The notes beneath the pieces are model-generated. The model was not told the DNA's origin and did not search any database. It saw nothing but the letters and a program-made list of their open reading frames with translations. This document shows, in pieces, positions 1 to 7,882 of a stretch of 64,000 bases of DNA. This DNA comes from Desulfobacteraceae bacterium (lineage in GTDB: Bacteria; Desulfobacterota; Desulfobacteria; Desulfobacterales; SKZT01): assembly GCA_011389745.1 (NCBI GenBank), contig JAABTQ010000009.1, forward strand, positions 1 to 64,000. Reading direction: 5' to 3'. Position numbers and translations under genes: made by a program. How positions within the stretch are numbered: the first letter of the stretch is position 1; each line of letters starts with the position of its first letter.

Positions 1-315
1 GATCTGAGTGGCTGCGTCGCGGACGTCATCGTTCTTCAGTCCTTCCACCAGGGAGGCATCTTCGGCAAGAGTGGAGACCACCGACATCAGGTGCGATTTA
101 CCGGTGCCGTAATTACCGACCACCAGAAGCCCCTTGTTGTCGACCGGCCGGTCAAACTGCATCTGAGGGATGGCAAGCTGTGTGAGCCGTTCCGCCATTT
201 CATCCGAAATGACATAGGTGTTCACAAGTTGATGGGCGGCACTCGATTTGTTCGCATCACGCAACTGAACGACCGACTCAATCGGATCAAATTGAATAAG
301 ATCTCCGTATTTCAT
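1..315 (-). CDS. brxC: BREX P-loop ATPase BrxC (DUF6079-like), N-terminal part
   Basis: This is the first 105 codons of a large ATPase that runs off the left edge. A Walker A motif, GNYGTGKS, lies at residues 67-74 after a conserved-looking N-terminus ([20 protein letters not shown]). This N-terminus matches the BrxC/PglY-type ATPases of BREX phage-exclusion systems as I remember them. Two ATG codons overlap the brxF stop. The one ending at 315 is preferred because GGAGG lies 5 nt upstream, whereas it is almost adjacent to the other. The stop/start overlap with brxF indicates translational coupling in one operon. The partners expected further left (PglX, helicase, PglZ, BrxA) are outside the window. 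The ATPase identity is sure; the BREX subtype is inferred. Confidence 0.75.
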   Translation of the reverse strand, partial: MKYGDLIQFDPIESVVQLRDANKSSAAHQLVNTYVISDEMAERLTQLAIPQMQFDRPVDNKGLLVVGNYGTGKSHLMSVVSTLAEDASLVEGLKNDDVRDAATQI

Positions 316-782
316 CATTCCTCCATGCACACTATCAGGGCATCGACCGAGTCATATCTGCGATACTCAGGGTGTCCTGGGGCGGCATATAATAGCTTTT
401 CGCCGGTATAGGTTCCATTCCATGAAACCACCACGGTACGGTTTCTCGAAATGCCCTGCAACAGGCGCAAGGGGTCCTGTTTAAGATCCTTGTCGAACAG
501 AATCTCAAGATTATCCATCACCACAGGTGATTGCGCTTTGTCCGCAATCTGATCAAGGATTTTCGGAAGCATCAGTGACCGCTGCCTGGCTGTCAGTTCG
601 AGCAGCTTGCTTGAAAGCTCAAGGTTGATATTGATCACTGAGGTGCCCAAATCATCGGCCATATCCCTAAGAACGACGGTCTTCCCGGAACCGATTTCAC
701 CCACCAGCAATACCAACCGATAATACAGTCCTTCGGCTGCTTGCATGGATCTTTTAATCTTGTTATGAATCGGTTCGGCCAT
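315..782 (-). CDS. brxF: BREX-3 P-loop protein BrxF
   Basis: A small 155-residue NTPase with Walker A GEIGSGKT at residues 28-35 and a Walker B-like strand [12 protein letters not shown] at 86-97. Its size, its sequence and its place directly before a BrxC-like ATPase fit BrxF, the first gene of BREX type 3 phage-defence operons. The ATG at 782 has AAGGA 7 nt upstream. The gene ends in an overlap with brxC. The 277 nt upstream (783-1059) are AT-rich, hold no gene and presumably carry the operon promoter. How BrxF works is not well established; family membership is from recall, not a search. Confidence 0.75.
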   Translation of the reverse strand: MAEPIHNKIKRSMQAAEGLYYRLVLLVGEIGSGKTVVLRDMADDLGTSVININLELSSKLLELTARQRSLMLPKILDQIADKAQSPVVMDNLEILFDKDLKQDPLRLLQGISRNRTVVVSWNGTYTGEKLLYAAPGHPEYRRYDSVDALIVCMEE

Positions 783-1059
783 ATTATTCCTTCTTAATCA
801 GCCACTGCCGCCACTCATCCATTTTTTGTTTATATTATTTCGTTCAATTTGGAAAAAACATAATGAAAATCCAAAATTTGACTACAGTGCCTAAAAAATA
901 TTTACACAAACTATATAGATAACCTTTTGAAATCAAGCGTTTTGTGCCGAATAGAGCAAACTCCTCTGAAAAATTGTCAAATCATAGCATCACGCTTTGA
1001 AAGGTTGAAAGGGAGTGTTCATTTTATCTGGTGGCTGTTGGTAAGCGGGTATTTAAGAT

Positions 1060-2529
1060 TCATGCCAATCTCTCTATCAGTTTTGCTATAGATTCTTTGG
1101 CGTTGCCCAGGAGCAGAATCACACCGGGTTGCTGGTATAGGGGATTGTCCACACCCGAATAACCGGGTCGGGTATCCAGGTTGCATATGATAACCTGGCG
1201 GGCCTCTTGAGCATTTAGTATGGGCATGCCGGATATGGGAGAATTATCGGCAATATTAGCTGCAGGGTTGACCACATCGCACGCGCCCACAATCATGGCG
1301 ACATCGGTGGATGAAAATTCAGGGTTTATGGTATCCAGGTCATACAATTTGTCATAGTCGATGTCGGCTTCGGCCAGCAATACGTTCATATGCCCGGGCA
1401 TACGACCGGCAACCGGATGGATGGCGTATTTTACTGTTTTTCCCAATTGTTCCATTCTGTTTCCAAGGGCGACCAGATTAAATTGGGCCTGAGCCAAAGC
1501 CATGCCGTAGCCCGGAATGATGATAACACTTTTAGCGGAACTCAATGCTTCCAGGGCAAGCTGAAAAGGATCCTGAGCTTTTTCTTCCAATTTCTCTTCA
1601 GGTTTTTCCTCCGGTGTTTCGTCCATAACCTCATCCGAGACTTTGGAATCATCAGGTGCTTGTGTGTCAGGAGTTTGAGATTGAACAGTTTCGGATTTTT
1701 CAGGAGATTTGGGCGGCAAAATTCTTCCAAGGAACACATTTTTCAGGTCGCGGTTCATGGCCAGGCACATTTTATGGGTGAGAATATAACCCGATGCTGC
1801 TACCATGGCGCCACAGGCAATCAAAAGCCGGCTTTCAACCACCATACCGCAAAAAGCTGCGGCAAGTCCGGTGGTCGCATTTAAAAAGGAAATCAGAACC
1901 GGCATGTCTGCGCCGCCGATCCTGATGGAAAAAATAATTCCCAGCGACAGTGCCAAAATCACCACCATGATTGAATAAAACACCATGGCTGTTGAAGCGA
2001 ACAGGCCAACCCAGAGTCCAAACAGGCAAATTGCAGCACAAACACCCGCCAGCAGATGGTTGTGTCTGGGTAAATACACAGGGGTGCCTCGCACTATACC
2101 GGACAATTTGCCTGCTGCAATCATGCTTCCGCTGAATGTTACGGCCCCCGCAATCAGTCCCACGGCACCGAAAAACTGGTTCATAGTTCCCAGGGCCATA
2201 CCGGCGCGAGTCAGTTCAACAAAAGAAACCAGCATGGCCGCGCATCCTCCTGCACCGTTTTGAATAGCAACCATTGCCGGGATTTGGGTCATATTAACCC
2301 GCATAGCCCAGAACCAACCCCCTCCTGCTCCGATTGCCAGTGCCAGCAGCACTGTTTCCGGTTTGAATAACTGATGTCGGGATAGCAGTAAAATAAAAGC
2401 CGCCGAAAGGGCCACGGCTGCCATACGGTTTCCGGTCCGGGCATCAGGCGGGGTTCTGAAAGCTTTGATCCCGAATATAAACGCCGCGATAATGGCAATA
2501 TCCCAGGCGTACTGAAGCAAAAGGTCCAT
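1060..2529 (-). CDS. pntB: NAD(P) transhydrogenase subunit beta, variant nucleotide site
   Basis: The beta subunit of proton-translocating transhydrogenase, 489 residues. The N-terminal half is hydrophobic with many membrane helices (domain dIIb). An acidic, Pro/Glu-rich linker at about residues 275-320 is longer than usual. The C-terminal Rossmann domain dIII has GYGMA at 340, HPVAGRMPGH at 371-380 and a GACDVVNP loop at 415, where most family members read GANDVVNP. The Lys-Arg-Ser that grips the NADP 2'-phosphate in the E. coli, R. rubrum and human enzymes aligns with Asn450-Leu451-Asp452, so the usual NADP specificity is doubtful. It is last in the operon pntAA-pntAB-pntB, 16 nt after pntAB. 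Confidence 0.9.
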   Translation of the reverse strand: MDLLLQYAWDIAIIAAFIFGIKAFRTPPDARTGNRMAAVALSAAFILLLSRHQLFKPETVLLALAIGAGGGWFWAMRVNMTQIPAMVAIQNGAGGCAAMLVSFVELTRAGMALGTMNQFFGAVGLIAGAVTFSGSMIAAGKLSGIVRGTPVYLPRHNHLLAGVCAAICLFGLWVGLFASTAMVFYSIMVVILALSLGIIFSIRIGGADMPVLISFLNATTGLAAAFCGMVVESRLLIACGAMVAASGYILTHKMCLAMNRDLKNVFLGRILPPKSPEKSETVQSQTPDTQAPDDSKVSDEVMDETPEEKPEEKLEEKAQDPFQLALEALSSAKSVIIIPGYGMALAQAQFNLVALGNRMEQLGKTVKYAIHPVAGRMPGHMNVLLAEADIDYDKLYDLDTINPEFSSTDVAMIVGACDVVNPAANIADNSPISGMPILNAQEARQVIICNLDTRPGYSGVDNPLYQQPGVILLLGNAKESIAKLIERLA

Positions 2530-2545
2530 GATAATGTGTTTTCCT

Positions 2546-2851
2546 CTATCTTGAATCGCCGGTTTGATTTTCCTGGTTCTTTTTGAACATTTTTAACATA
2601 CGTTCAGTGATTGTAAAGCCGCCTACCACATTTAACGTTGCCAGGGCAACGGCTATAAAACCGATCATCGAAAATGGGCCGGAAGTTTCATGGCTAAATA
2701 CCAATACTGCAGCCAGAATGGTAATTCCGGAAATAGCGTTGGTCATGGACATGAGGGGGGTATGCAACAGAGGGGGAACCCTGGATATCAAATGGTATCC
2801 GATGAAAAAAGTGAGAACCAAGACTATAAACATCAGTATAATGTCAAACAT
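2546..2851 (-). CDS. pntAB: NAD(P) transhydrogenase subunit alpha 2 (dIIa membrane part)
   Basis: A roughly 100-residue membrane protein with about three hydrophobic segments and the family signature TPLMSMTNAISGI in the middle. This is the detached dIIa domain seen when PntA is split, as in Rhodospirillum rubrum. It forms the proton channel with the membrane part of PntB. The inner ATG at 2851 (MFDIILMF) is chosen over the upstream one at 2887 because GGAG lies about 10 nt before it and family members start there. It ends in a Lys-rich cytoplasmic tail. It lies between pntAA and pntB. Confidence 0.88.
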   Translation of the reverse strand: MFDIILMFIVLVLTFFIGYHLISRVPPLLHTPLMSMTNAISGITILAAVLVFSHETSGPFSMIGFIAVALATLNVVGGFTITERMLKMFKKNQENQTGDSR

Positions 2852-2910
2852 GTTGTTAATTACTCCTGATAGAAAAATTCGGATCATATGTTGCGGTTGT
2901 CATTATCATC

Positions 2911-4074
2911 TCAGAAAGATTCTTTCATGGCTTTAAGGGTCCCGGCATGAAAGATTTTACCCTGGCGGGTCACCAGGGACTGGCTGACAATGTCATCGTC
3001 AAAATCCATATTTGTTATGCCTTTTTTAAAAAGGTTTTCCACGTAATAATACATGTTGTTGGCATACAGCCAGGTTGAATGAACCGGTACCGAACCCGGG
3101 ATATTTTTAATGCCACAGATATAAACGTTATTTTTTATGATTTCATTACCGGATTCGGTCAGGGCGCAATTGCCTCCCTGATCAATGGAGACATCGATAA
3201 TGACACTACCGGGCTTTATGTTTTCAAACATACTTTCGGTGATTAGGATCGGTGCCACTTCACCCGGAATCAGCGCACTGAGAATGATCACATGCGCCTC
3301 ACTCAAAAGCGGCTGCAGGGCTTCTCGTTCTTTGTTGAGCCATTCATCGGACAAAGAGCCGGCATAGCCGCCTTCACCCAGAGCCATGTTTTCAGGCACA
3401 TCAAAACCGGCTATTTTTGCCCCTAAAGTTGAGGCTTCTTCACGGGCTGCCTGTCGGATATCCACCACTTTGATGACTGCCCCCAAACGTTTGGCCGTGG
3501 CGATGGCTTGCAAGCCGACAACCCCCGCACCGATAACTAAAAAATTGGCCGGCTTGACCATGCCTATGGATGTTGAGATCATCGGAATAAAAGTTGGAAG
3601 CACATTGGCGGCGATCAAAACTGATTTGTATCCGGTGATGGTACTCATGGATGTCAGGGCATCCATGCGCTGTGCACGGGGTGTTCGTGGGATGCTGTCC
3701 ATGGTAAAGGCAGTCATTTGTTTATCCCGCAATTTTCGGACCATCTCATGATTGGAGGGTGCAGCCGGATGCAAAAAAGTGATCAGAGTGGACCCTTCTT
3801 TCAGCATATCCAATTCATGAATACCTGCCTTTTTGTTCAGGCAGGGTTCTTTAACCTTCAGGATAATATCGGATTGACGGTAAAGGTCAAAAACATCGGT
3901 GATAATTTCAGCACCTGATTGCACATAGGAGGCGTCACTTTCAAAAACACCTTTACCGGCGGATGTTTCAACCAATACTTTAAAGCCAAGTTTCACATAT
4001 CCTGAAACGGTTTTTGGTACGGCGGCAACACGCTTTTCATTTTTCAGGATTTCTCTGGGAATGCCTATGATCAT
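2911..4074 (-). CDS. pntAA: NAD(P) transhydrogenase subunit alpha 1 (NAD(H)-binding dI)
   Basis: The soluble NAD(H)-binding subunit, 387 residues, the size of the R. rubrum alpha-1 chain. The catalytic loop residues Arg127/Gln132/Asp135 of the family are present in PRTPRAQRMD. The Rossmann motif GAGVVGLQAIATAKRLGA is followed by VVDIR, where the acidic residue selects NAD over NADP. The DQGGN region is also intact. An upstream TTG (4080) is in frame, but the ATG at 4074 has AAGGAGG 6 nt upstream and is preferred. It is first in the pnt operon. Homology to alanine dehydrogenase is expected, but the two pnt membrane genes downstream settle the assignment. Confidence 0.9.
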   Translation of the reverse strand: MIIGIPREILKNEKRVAAVPKTVSGYVKLGFKVLVETSAGKGVFESDASYVQSGAEIITDVFDLYRQSDIILKVKEPCLNKKAGIHELDMLKEGSTLITFLHPAAPSNHEMVRKLRDKQMTAFTMDSIPRTPRAQRMDALTSMSTITGYKSVLIAANVLPTFIPMISTSIGMVKPANFLVIGAGVVGLQAIATAKRLGAVIKVVDIRQAAREEASTLGAKIAGFDVPENMALGEGGYAGSLSDEWLNKEREALQPLLSEAHVIILSALIPGEVAPILITESMFENIKPGSVIIDVSIDQGGNCALTESGNEIIKNNVYICGIKNIPGSVPVHSTWLYANNMYYYVENLFKKGITNMDFDDDIVSQSLVTRQGKIFHAGTLKAMKESF

Positions 4075-4154
4075 GGTCAACCTCCTTAATCATTTACAGA
4101 CCGTAAGCTGAAGCCTTTCTCAGAACATGCACGGCATTTACTTTTTTGGCATTT

Positions 4155-4421
4155 TTAGGAGCACGTATAGGGATAAAAGTGATAATAACAGTATCCGCCG
4201 GGATCTCCATACATTTGTTCAGTATCGGCCAAACATGTTCCGATCATATTTCTAGATATATTTTCATAATCCGGTCGGTTTTCTTCTTCCTGTTTGCAGG
4301 GCATACAAATGGGTTGATGGTCGATCACGGACAAAATTCGTTTATCATCGGCTGCAAGTTTTTTTTCACACCGAGAGCAATTTAATGCGCAAGAGATTAC
4401 ATTTTCCCAAGTGTCTTTCAT
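4155..4421 (-). CDS. Small Cys-rich protein, unknown function
   Basis: An 88-residue protein with nine cysteines. They sit in clusters CALNCSRC near the N-terminus, CMPC in the middle and CYYHFYPYTC at the C-terminus. The spacing of the first pairs suggests a metal site, possibly a zinc ribbon or an Fe-S cluster. A plausible ribosome site (AAGGAGA) precedes the ATG. It lies between pntAA and the His-rich gene on the same strand. I do not recognise a family. It could be a free-standing metal-binding protein of the kind common in sulfate reducers. Confidence 0.6.
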   Translation of the reverse strand: MKDTWENVISCALNCSRCEKKLAADDKRILSVIDHQPICMPCKQEEENRPDYENISRNMIGTCLADTEQMYGDPGGYCYYHFYPYTCS

Positions 4422-4574
4422 TCTGATTTATCTCCTTGTTGAAAAGTCTGATATTCATCTCCAAGGCTCTTGTGCCTCAATTATGAAGTATCCATAGCAC
4501 ATATCCTGCAGATGGGGCAAAACAAAAAGAATAGGTTTTATGAAAATCCTGGTTCCTTTTATTTTTTTTCACCG

Positions 4575-4811
4575 TTAGTCATGGTTGTGATTATGGGGTT
4601 CTGTATTATGTTCGCTATGGTCATGTTTATGAGTATTTCCCACTGAAGTATGGGTGTGTTGAGGGTCTTTCGCGTGTGTGTGCTCATGGGCATGAACATG
4701 AAGATGCGGATGGGAGTGAGTGGTGCCCTCATGGGTATGTTCATGATCATGTTCGTGAATGTGCTCATGGCCGTGCAGGTATGTATGATCGTGATGATGG
4801 TGCTGGTTCAT
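4575..4811 (-). CDS. Histidine-rich protein (30 His in 78 residues)
   Basis: A 78-residue protein in which 30 residues are histidine, mostly alternating with Asp, Glu, Thr or other residues (for example HGHEHIHEHDHEHTH). Histidine runs through the whole protein rather than forming a tail on a folded domain. There is no cysteine, signal peptide or hydrophobic segment. Coding is supported by AGGAGG 6 nt before the ATG at 4811. The likely role is binding or buffering of Ni, Zn or Cu, as in free-standing His-rich metal-storage peptides. That is inferred from composition only. It is divergent from the ferritin-like gene at 5015 and shares an intergenic region of about 200 bp with it. Confidence 0.65.
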   Translation of the reverse strand: MNQHHHHDHTYLHGHEHIHEHDHEHTHEGTTHSHPHLHVHAHEHTHAKDPQHTHTSVGNTHKHDHSEHNTEPHNHNHD

Positions 4812-5014
4812 GATTTCCTCCTGTATATATTGAATTTATCTTTTCCTGACCATTTAAAATTTACAGTAATCAGTGCGGAAGGCAAGTCAAGTTAAGATTT
4901 TCAGGATAGAAGAAACTTCACTTTGACTTGACTTATCAAAGGTGATAACTGAAAAATCAAATAAAAAAGAAAGAAATTATGTGTTAAAAGAAATTTTTTA
5001 TAAGGAGTTGGTTT

Positions 5015-5485
5015 ATGTTTACACGCGTGGATATTCTGGATGTGGCCGTTCAGTTGGAGCGCAACGGAGAAAAAGTTTTCAGGGAGGCTGTGGAAAAGGT
5101 GCGGCATCGCGACCTGGCCGAGCTTTTAGAATGGATGGCCGATCAGGAAAGTGCTCACATTCAATGGTTTACCCAATTAAAGGCCAAAATCAAGGAACCA
5201 TTTACCGATCCGATTCTTCAGGAGATGGGACGTGAAATTTTGCAGGAAACTCTGGAAGGTGCCAGTTTTAATTTGAAAAACGTGGATTTTACCAAAATCG
5301 AGGAAATCAGGGAGCTGTTAATTTTGTCCATTGAATTTGAGAAAGATACAGCGATTTTCTACGAGCTTCTTTTAAGTTTTGTGGAAGACCGGGAGACCCA
5401 GGATCTTCTGGAAAAAATAATTGATGAAGAGCACAATCATGCAAAGCTCTTAAAAGAGTTTGTGGAAACTGCACAAATGGCTTGA
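5015..5485 (+). CDS. Rubrerythrin/ferritin-like diiron protein
   Basis: A 156-residue four-helix protein with two ferritin-like half-motifs. The first has ERNGEKVFREA followed by DQESAH; the second has EFEKDTAIFYE followed by DEEHNHAKLL. The Glu and His residues are those that bind a di-iron centre in rubrerythrins. The C-terminal rubredoxin domain is absent, so this is the short erythrin-like form. The family reduces peroxide or stores iron in anaerobes. GGAG precedes the ATG by 6 nt. Confidence 0.8.
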   Translation: MFTRVDILDVAVQLERNGEKVFREAVEKVRHRDLAELLEWMADQESAHIQWFTQLKAKIKEPFTDPILQEMGREILQETLEGASFNLKNVDFTKIEEIRELLILSIEFEKDTAIFYELLLSFVEDRETQDLLEKIIDEEHNHAKLLKEFVETAQMA

Positions 5486-5527
5486 CAAGCCGGAAAAATT
5501 TCAGTTAAAAATAAATTTTTAAAAATT

Positions 5528-5555
5528 TTGTATCTCTTAAACTCGTTCATATAAC
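5528..5555 (+). promoter_or_regulatory. Candidate sigma-70 promoter of the aroF leader
   Basis: TTGTAT (5528-5533), a 16-nt spacer and TATAAC (5550-5555). Predicted transcription starts near 5562, about 20 nt before the leader-peptide ATG, which is the layout expected for an attenuator leader. Read by eye; the -35 match is partial. Confidence 0.45.
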
Positions 5556-5581
5556 TTTTTTTACAAACGGTTACCCTTTAA

Positions 5582-5689
5582 ATGGCCGTAGCAGGTATTT
5601 TTCAAATAAAAGAAAAAACCGGTTTCTTCTGGTTCTGGTGGTGGCAATTTGGCCTCATGGGGTGTGCTGCCGGGTTCCGTTTGCAATGA
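5582..5689 (+). CDS. Aromatic amino-acid leader peptide of the aroF attenuator
   Basis: A 35-codon reading frame just upstream of aroF. Codons 15-23 read FFWFWWWQF and a further Phe is at codon 32, so it has four Trp, four Phe in that block, and Phe at codon 7 as well. Such a run is very unlikely by chance and is the hallmark of leader peptides that sense charged tRNA-Trp and tRNA-Phe, as in trpL and pheL. The stop codon (5687-5689) lies in the loop of a small hairpin, and a terminator follows at 5718. There is no strong Shine-Dalgarno before the ATG; the nearest purine-rich stretch is weak. No other gene function is suggested. Confidence 0.8.
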   Translation: MAVAGIFQIKEKTGFFWFWWWQFGLMGCAAGFRLQ

Positions 5690-5756
5690 TGTAAACAATA
5701 AGAAAAATGAAAATTAAGGACCGTGGGCACACGAAGTGTTTACGGTCTTTTTTTTT
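5679..5756 (+). terminator. aroF transcription attenuator (terminator plus alternative stems)
   Basis: Terminator: the stem pairs 5719-5730 with 5736-5747, with GACCGT against ACGGTC at the base, three G-U pairs and an ACGAA loop. Nine T follow at 5748-5756. Alternative pairings: GTAAACA (5691-5697) is complementary to TGTTTAC (5737-5743) in the 3' arm of the terminator and could act as antiterminator. The same GTAAAC can instead pair with GTTTGC (5679-5684) around the leader stop codon. GTGTGC (5662-5667) also complements GCACAC (5727-5732) in the 5' arm. No gene ends nearby that would need this terminator, so control of aroF is the natural reading. Confidence 0.75.
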
Positions 5757-5819
5757 GCAAGTTTGTTCGATTTGATTCAGCATCAATTATCGAATACATT
5801 AAAAATTACAGGAGGTATC

Positions 5820-6851
5820 ATGTTAATTGTCATGCATCAAAAGGCGACCCAGGATCAGGTCGATAAGGTCGTGAATGAAATCAAAGCCAGAGGCTATAAA
5901 GCACTTCCCATTCCAGGCGGGGACCGGGTTTCAATCGGTGTGCTATATAACAAAGGCGCTATTGACCCAACCATTTTCATATCCATGCCGGGTGTTAAAG
6001 AGGCTATTCCGATTACCCGCCCGTATAAACAGGTGAGTCGGGAATTTCATAGTGAAGACACGATCATTCGGGTCGGGGATGTTTTCATCGGGGAAGGTCA
6101 CATGGTGATTATGGCGGGTCCCTGTGCGGTGGAAAGTGAAAAACAGGCCATTACCATTGCCGAAAAAGTCAAACAATGTGGCGCCCATATGTTCAGAGGC
6201 GGAGCATTTAAACCGCGAACGTCACCTTATACTTTCCAGGGGATGGGCGAAGAAGGACTGAAAATCCTTGCAAAGATCCGAAGGGAAATTGGAATCCCGG
6301 TGGTGACCGAAGTAATGGATTACGAGAGCTTTGACATGGTGGAGCATTATGCGGATATGATTCAGATCGGCACCCGCAATATGCAAAATTTCAGCCTTCT
6401 CAAAAGGGCCGGCAAAGCCAAAAAGCCGATTCTTTTGAAACGGGGCATGTCCGCAACCATCGATGAATGGTTTATGGCTGCCGAGTATATTCTCGAAGGC
6501 GGCAACAGGGAGGTGATTTTGTGTGAGAGAGGGGTCCGAACTTTTGTACGCCATAGTCGAAATACACTTGATATCTCAGCCATTCCTTATGTGAGAAATG
6601 AAAGCCATCTTCCGATCATTGTCGACCCCAGCCATGCCGCCGGTCGCCGTGAACAGGTTATTCCTCTGAGTCGCGCAGCCATTGCAGCTGAAGCACACGG
6701 GTTAATTGTGGAGGTTCACCATGAGCCGGAGAATGCTTTAAGTGATGGCGCTCAGAGTCTTTATCCGGAACAGTTTGATCTTCTTTGCCGGCAGGTACGG
6801 GACATTTTCGGCATTTTTGAAAAACAGCACAAGGAGGAACAACTTCGATGA
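5820..6851 (+). CDS. aroF: 3-deoxy-7-phosphoheptulonate (DAHP) synthase
   Basis: First enzyme of the shikimate pathway, joining phosphoenolpyruvate and erythrose 4-phosphate. The protein has 343 residues. The first 70 or so form the ferredoxin-like extension (MLIVMHQKAT) typical of the AroF/I-beta class, and the TIM barrel follows. The barrel carries GPCAVES, GGAFKPRTSPY, the IQIGTRNMQN block, KRGMSATIDEW and DPSHAAG, which bind substrate and metal. The ATG at 5820 has GGAGGT 3 nt upstream; longer upstream frames run into the attenuator and are rejected. The stop overlaps aroB (ATGA). Expression is likely set by the aromatic leader upstream. Confidence 0.95.
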   Translation: MLIVMHQKATQDQVDKVVNEIKARGYKALPIPGGDRVSIGVLYNKGAIDPTIFISMPGVKEAIPITRPYKQVSREFHSEDTIIRVGDVFIGEGHMVIMAGPCAVESEKQAITIAEKVKQCGAHMFRGGAFKPRTSPYTFQGMGEEGLKILAKIRREIGIPVVTEVMDYESFDMVEHYADMIQIGTRNMQNFSLLKRAGKAKKPILLKRGMSATIDEWFMAAEYILEGGNREVILCERGVRTFVRHSRNTLDISAIPYVRNESHLPIIVDPSHAAGRREQVIPLSRAAIAAEAHGLIVEVHHEPENALSDGAQSLYPEQFDLLCRQVRDIFGIFEKQHKEEQLR

Positions 6852-7873
6852 AACTCCTTAAGGTCAGGGGAAGTCTCCGGGAATCGGCAATTTACGTAGG
6901 GGAAACACTCAGGAATGTTTCCGGATATATACCCGTGGAACGAACCGTCATCATTACCGATTCCAATGTCGCAGCCCATTATCTCGGGGATTTTCCGCCT
7001 TGTCCGGTAATCACAATCGGTGTCGGAGAAAAAATTAAAACCCTGGAAACGGTTAAGGAAATTTTTGCAAGACTGTTGGAGTTTGGAACTCAAAGATCCT
7101 CCTTTATACTTGGCATCGGCGGCGGTATTGTTTGCGACATTACCGGTTTTGTCGCCTCCACCTATCTGCGGGGAATAAGATTCGGCTTTGTCTCAACCAC
7201 ACTTCTATCCCAGGTGGATGCCAGCGTTGGAGGCAAAAACGGCGTTAATTTTGAAGGTTATAAAAATATGGTGGGGGTGTTCAATCAACCGGAATTTGTC
7301 ATATGTGACATGGAGCTGCTGAGAACACTTCCTGAAAATGAATTGGTCAACGGTTTTGGAGAAATTGTCAAACATGCGGCCATTGGAGACAAAAACATGT
7401 TTGCTTATATCGAGGACCAATGTGATAAAGCTTTGGCCCTGAACCCTGAGGTGATTGAAAAACTGGTCTATGATTCAGTTGTGATCAAATCGGGTGTGGT
7501 CAACCGTGATGAAAAAGAAACCGGTGAAAGAAGAAAGCTCAATTTTGGACACACCTTTGGTCATGCAATTGAAAAGACCATACAAGCACCCCATGGTGAA
7601 GCCATAAGTGTCGGAATGGTCTTCGCAGCAGCCCTGTCGGTTAAACGGGGATTGTTTTCGCAAAAAAATGCGGATCGTCTCACCGGTCTTCTCGAAAAAC
7701 TAAAGCTTCCTGCAAGTTTTGACATTAATATGGATGATGTACTCGATGCTCTTGGAAAAGATAAAAAGCGGGAAGGTGACTCGATTCATTTTATTCTTCT
7801 TGAAGATATCGGAAAGGCTGTGATACAGGAAATACCCATAACAGAGATTGAAACCGTTTTGAAAACTATGTGA
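6848..7873 (+). CDS. aroB: 3-dehydroquinate synthase
   Basis: Second shikimate-pathway enzyme, converting DAHP to 3-dehydroquinate with NAD and a divalent metal. The protein has 341 residues, near the family's usual length. Visible signatures are GGGIVCDITGFVASTYLRGI and TLLSQVDASVGGKNGVNF for nucleotide and substrate binding. The metal-ligand regions are NGFGEIVKHA, LNFGHTFGHAIE and PHGEAISVGM. The start codon overlaps the aroF stop, with AAGGAGG 10 nt upstream, so the two steps are translated together. Confidence 0.95.
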   Translation: MKLLKVRGSLRESAIYVGETLRNVSGYIPVERTVIITDSNVAAHYLGDFPPCPVITIGVGEKIKTLETVKEIFARLLEFGTQRSSFILGIGGGIVCDITGFVASTYLRGIRFGFVSTTLLSQVDASVGGKNGVNFEGYKNMVGVFNQPEFVICDMELLRTLPENELVNGFGEIVKHAAIGDKNMFAYIEDQCDKALALNPEVIEKLVYDSVVIKSGVVNRDEKETGERRKLNFGHTFGHAIEKTIQAPHGEAISVGMVFAAALSVKRGLFSQKNADRLTGLLEKLKLPASFDINMDDVLDALGKDKKREGDSIHFILLEDIGKAVIQEIPITEIETVLKTM

Positions 7874-7882
7874 GATTTGAAG

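Noticed and set aside
2852..2887. Longer N-terminus for pntAB
   Set aside because: The extra 12 residues are not typical of the family, and the inner ATG has a better-placed ribosome site.
4650..4895. Met-rich frame on the plus strand opposite the His-rich gene
   Set aside because: It is the antisense of the His codons (CAT/ATG), has no ribosome site, and the minus-strand frame has a strong one.
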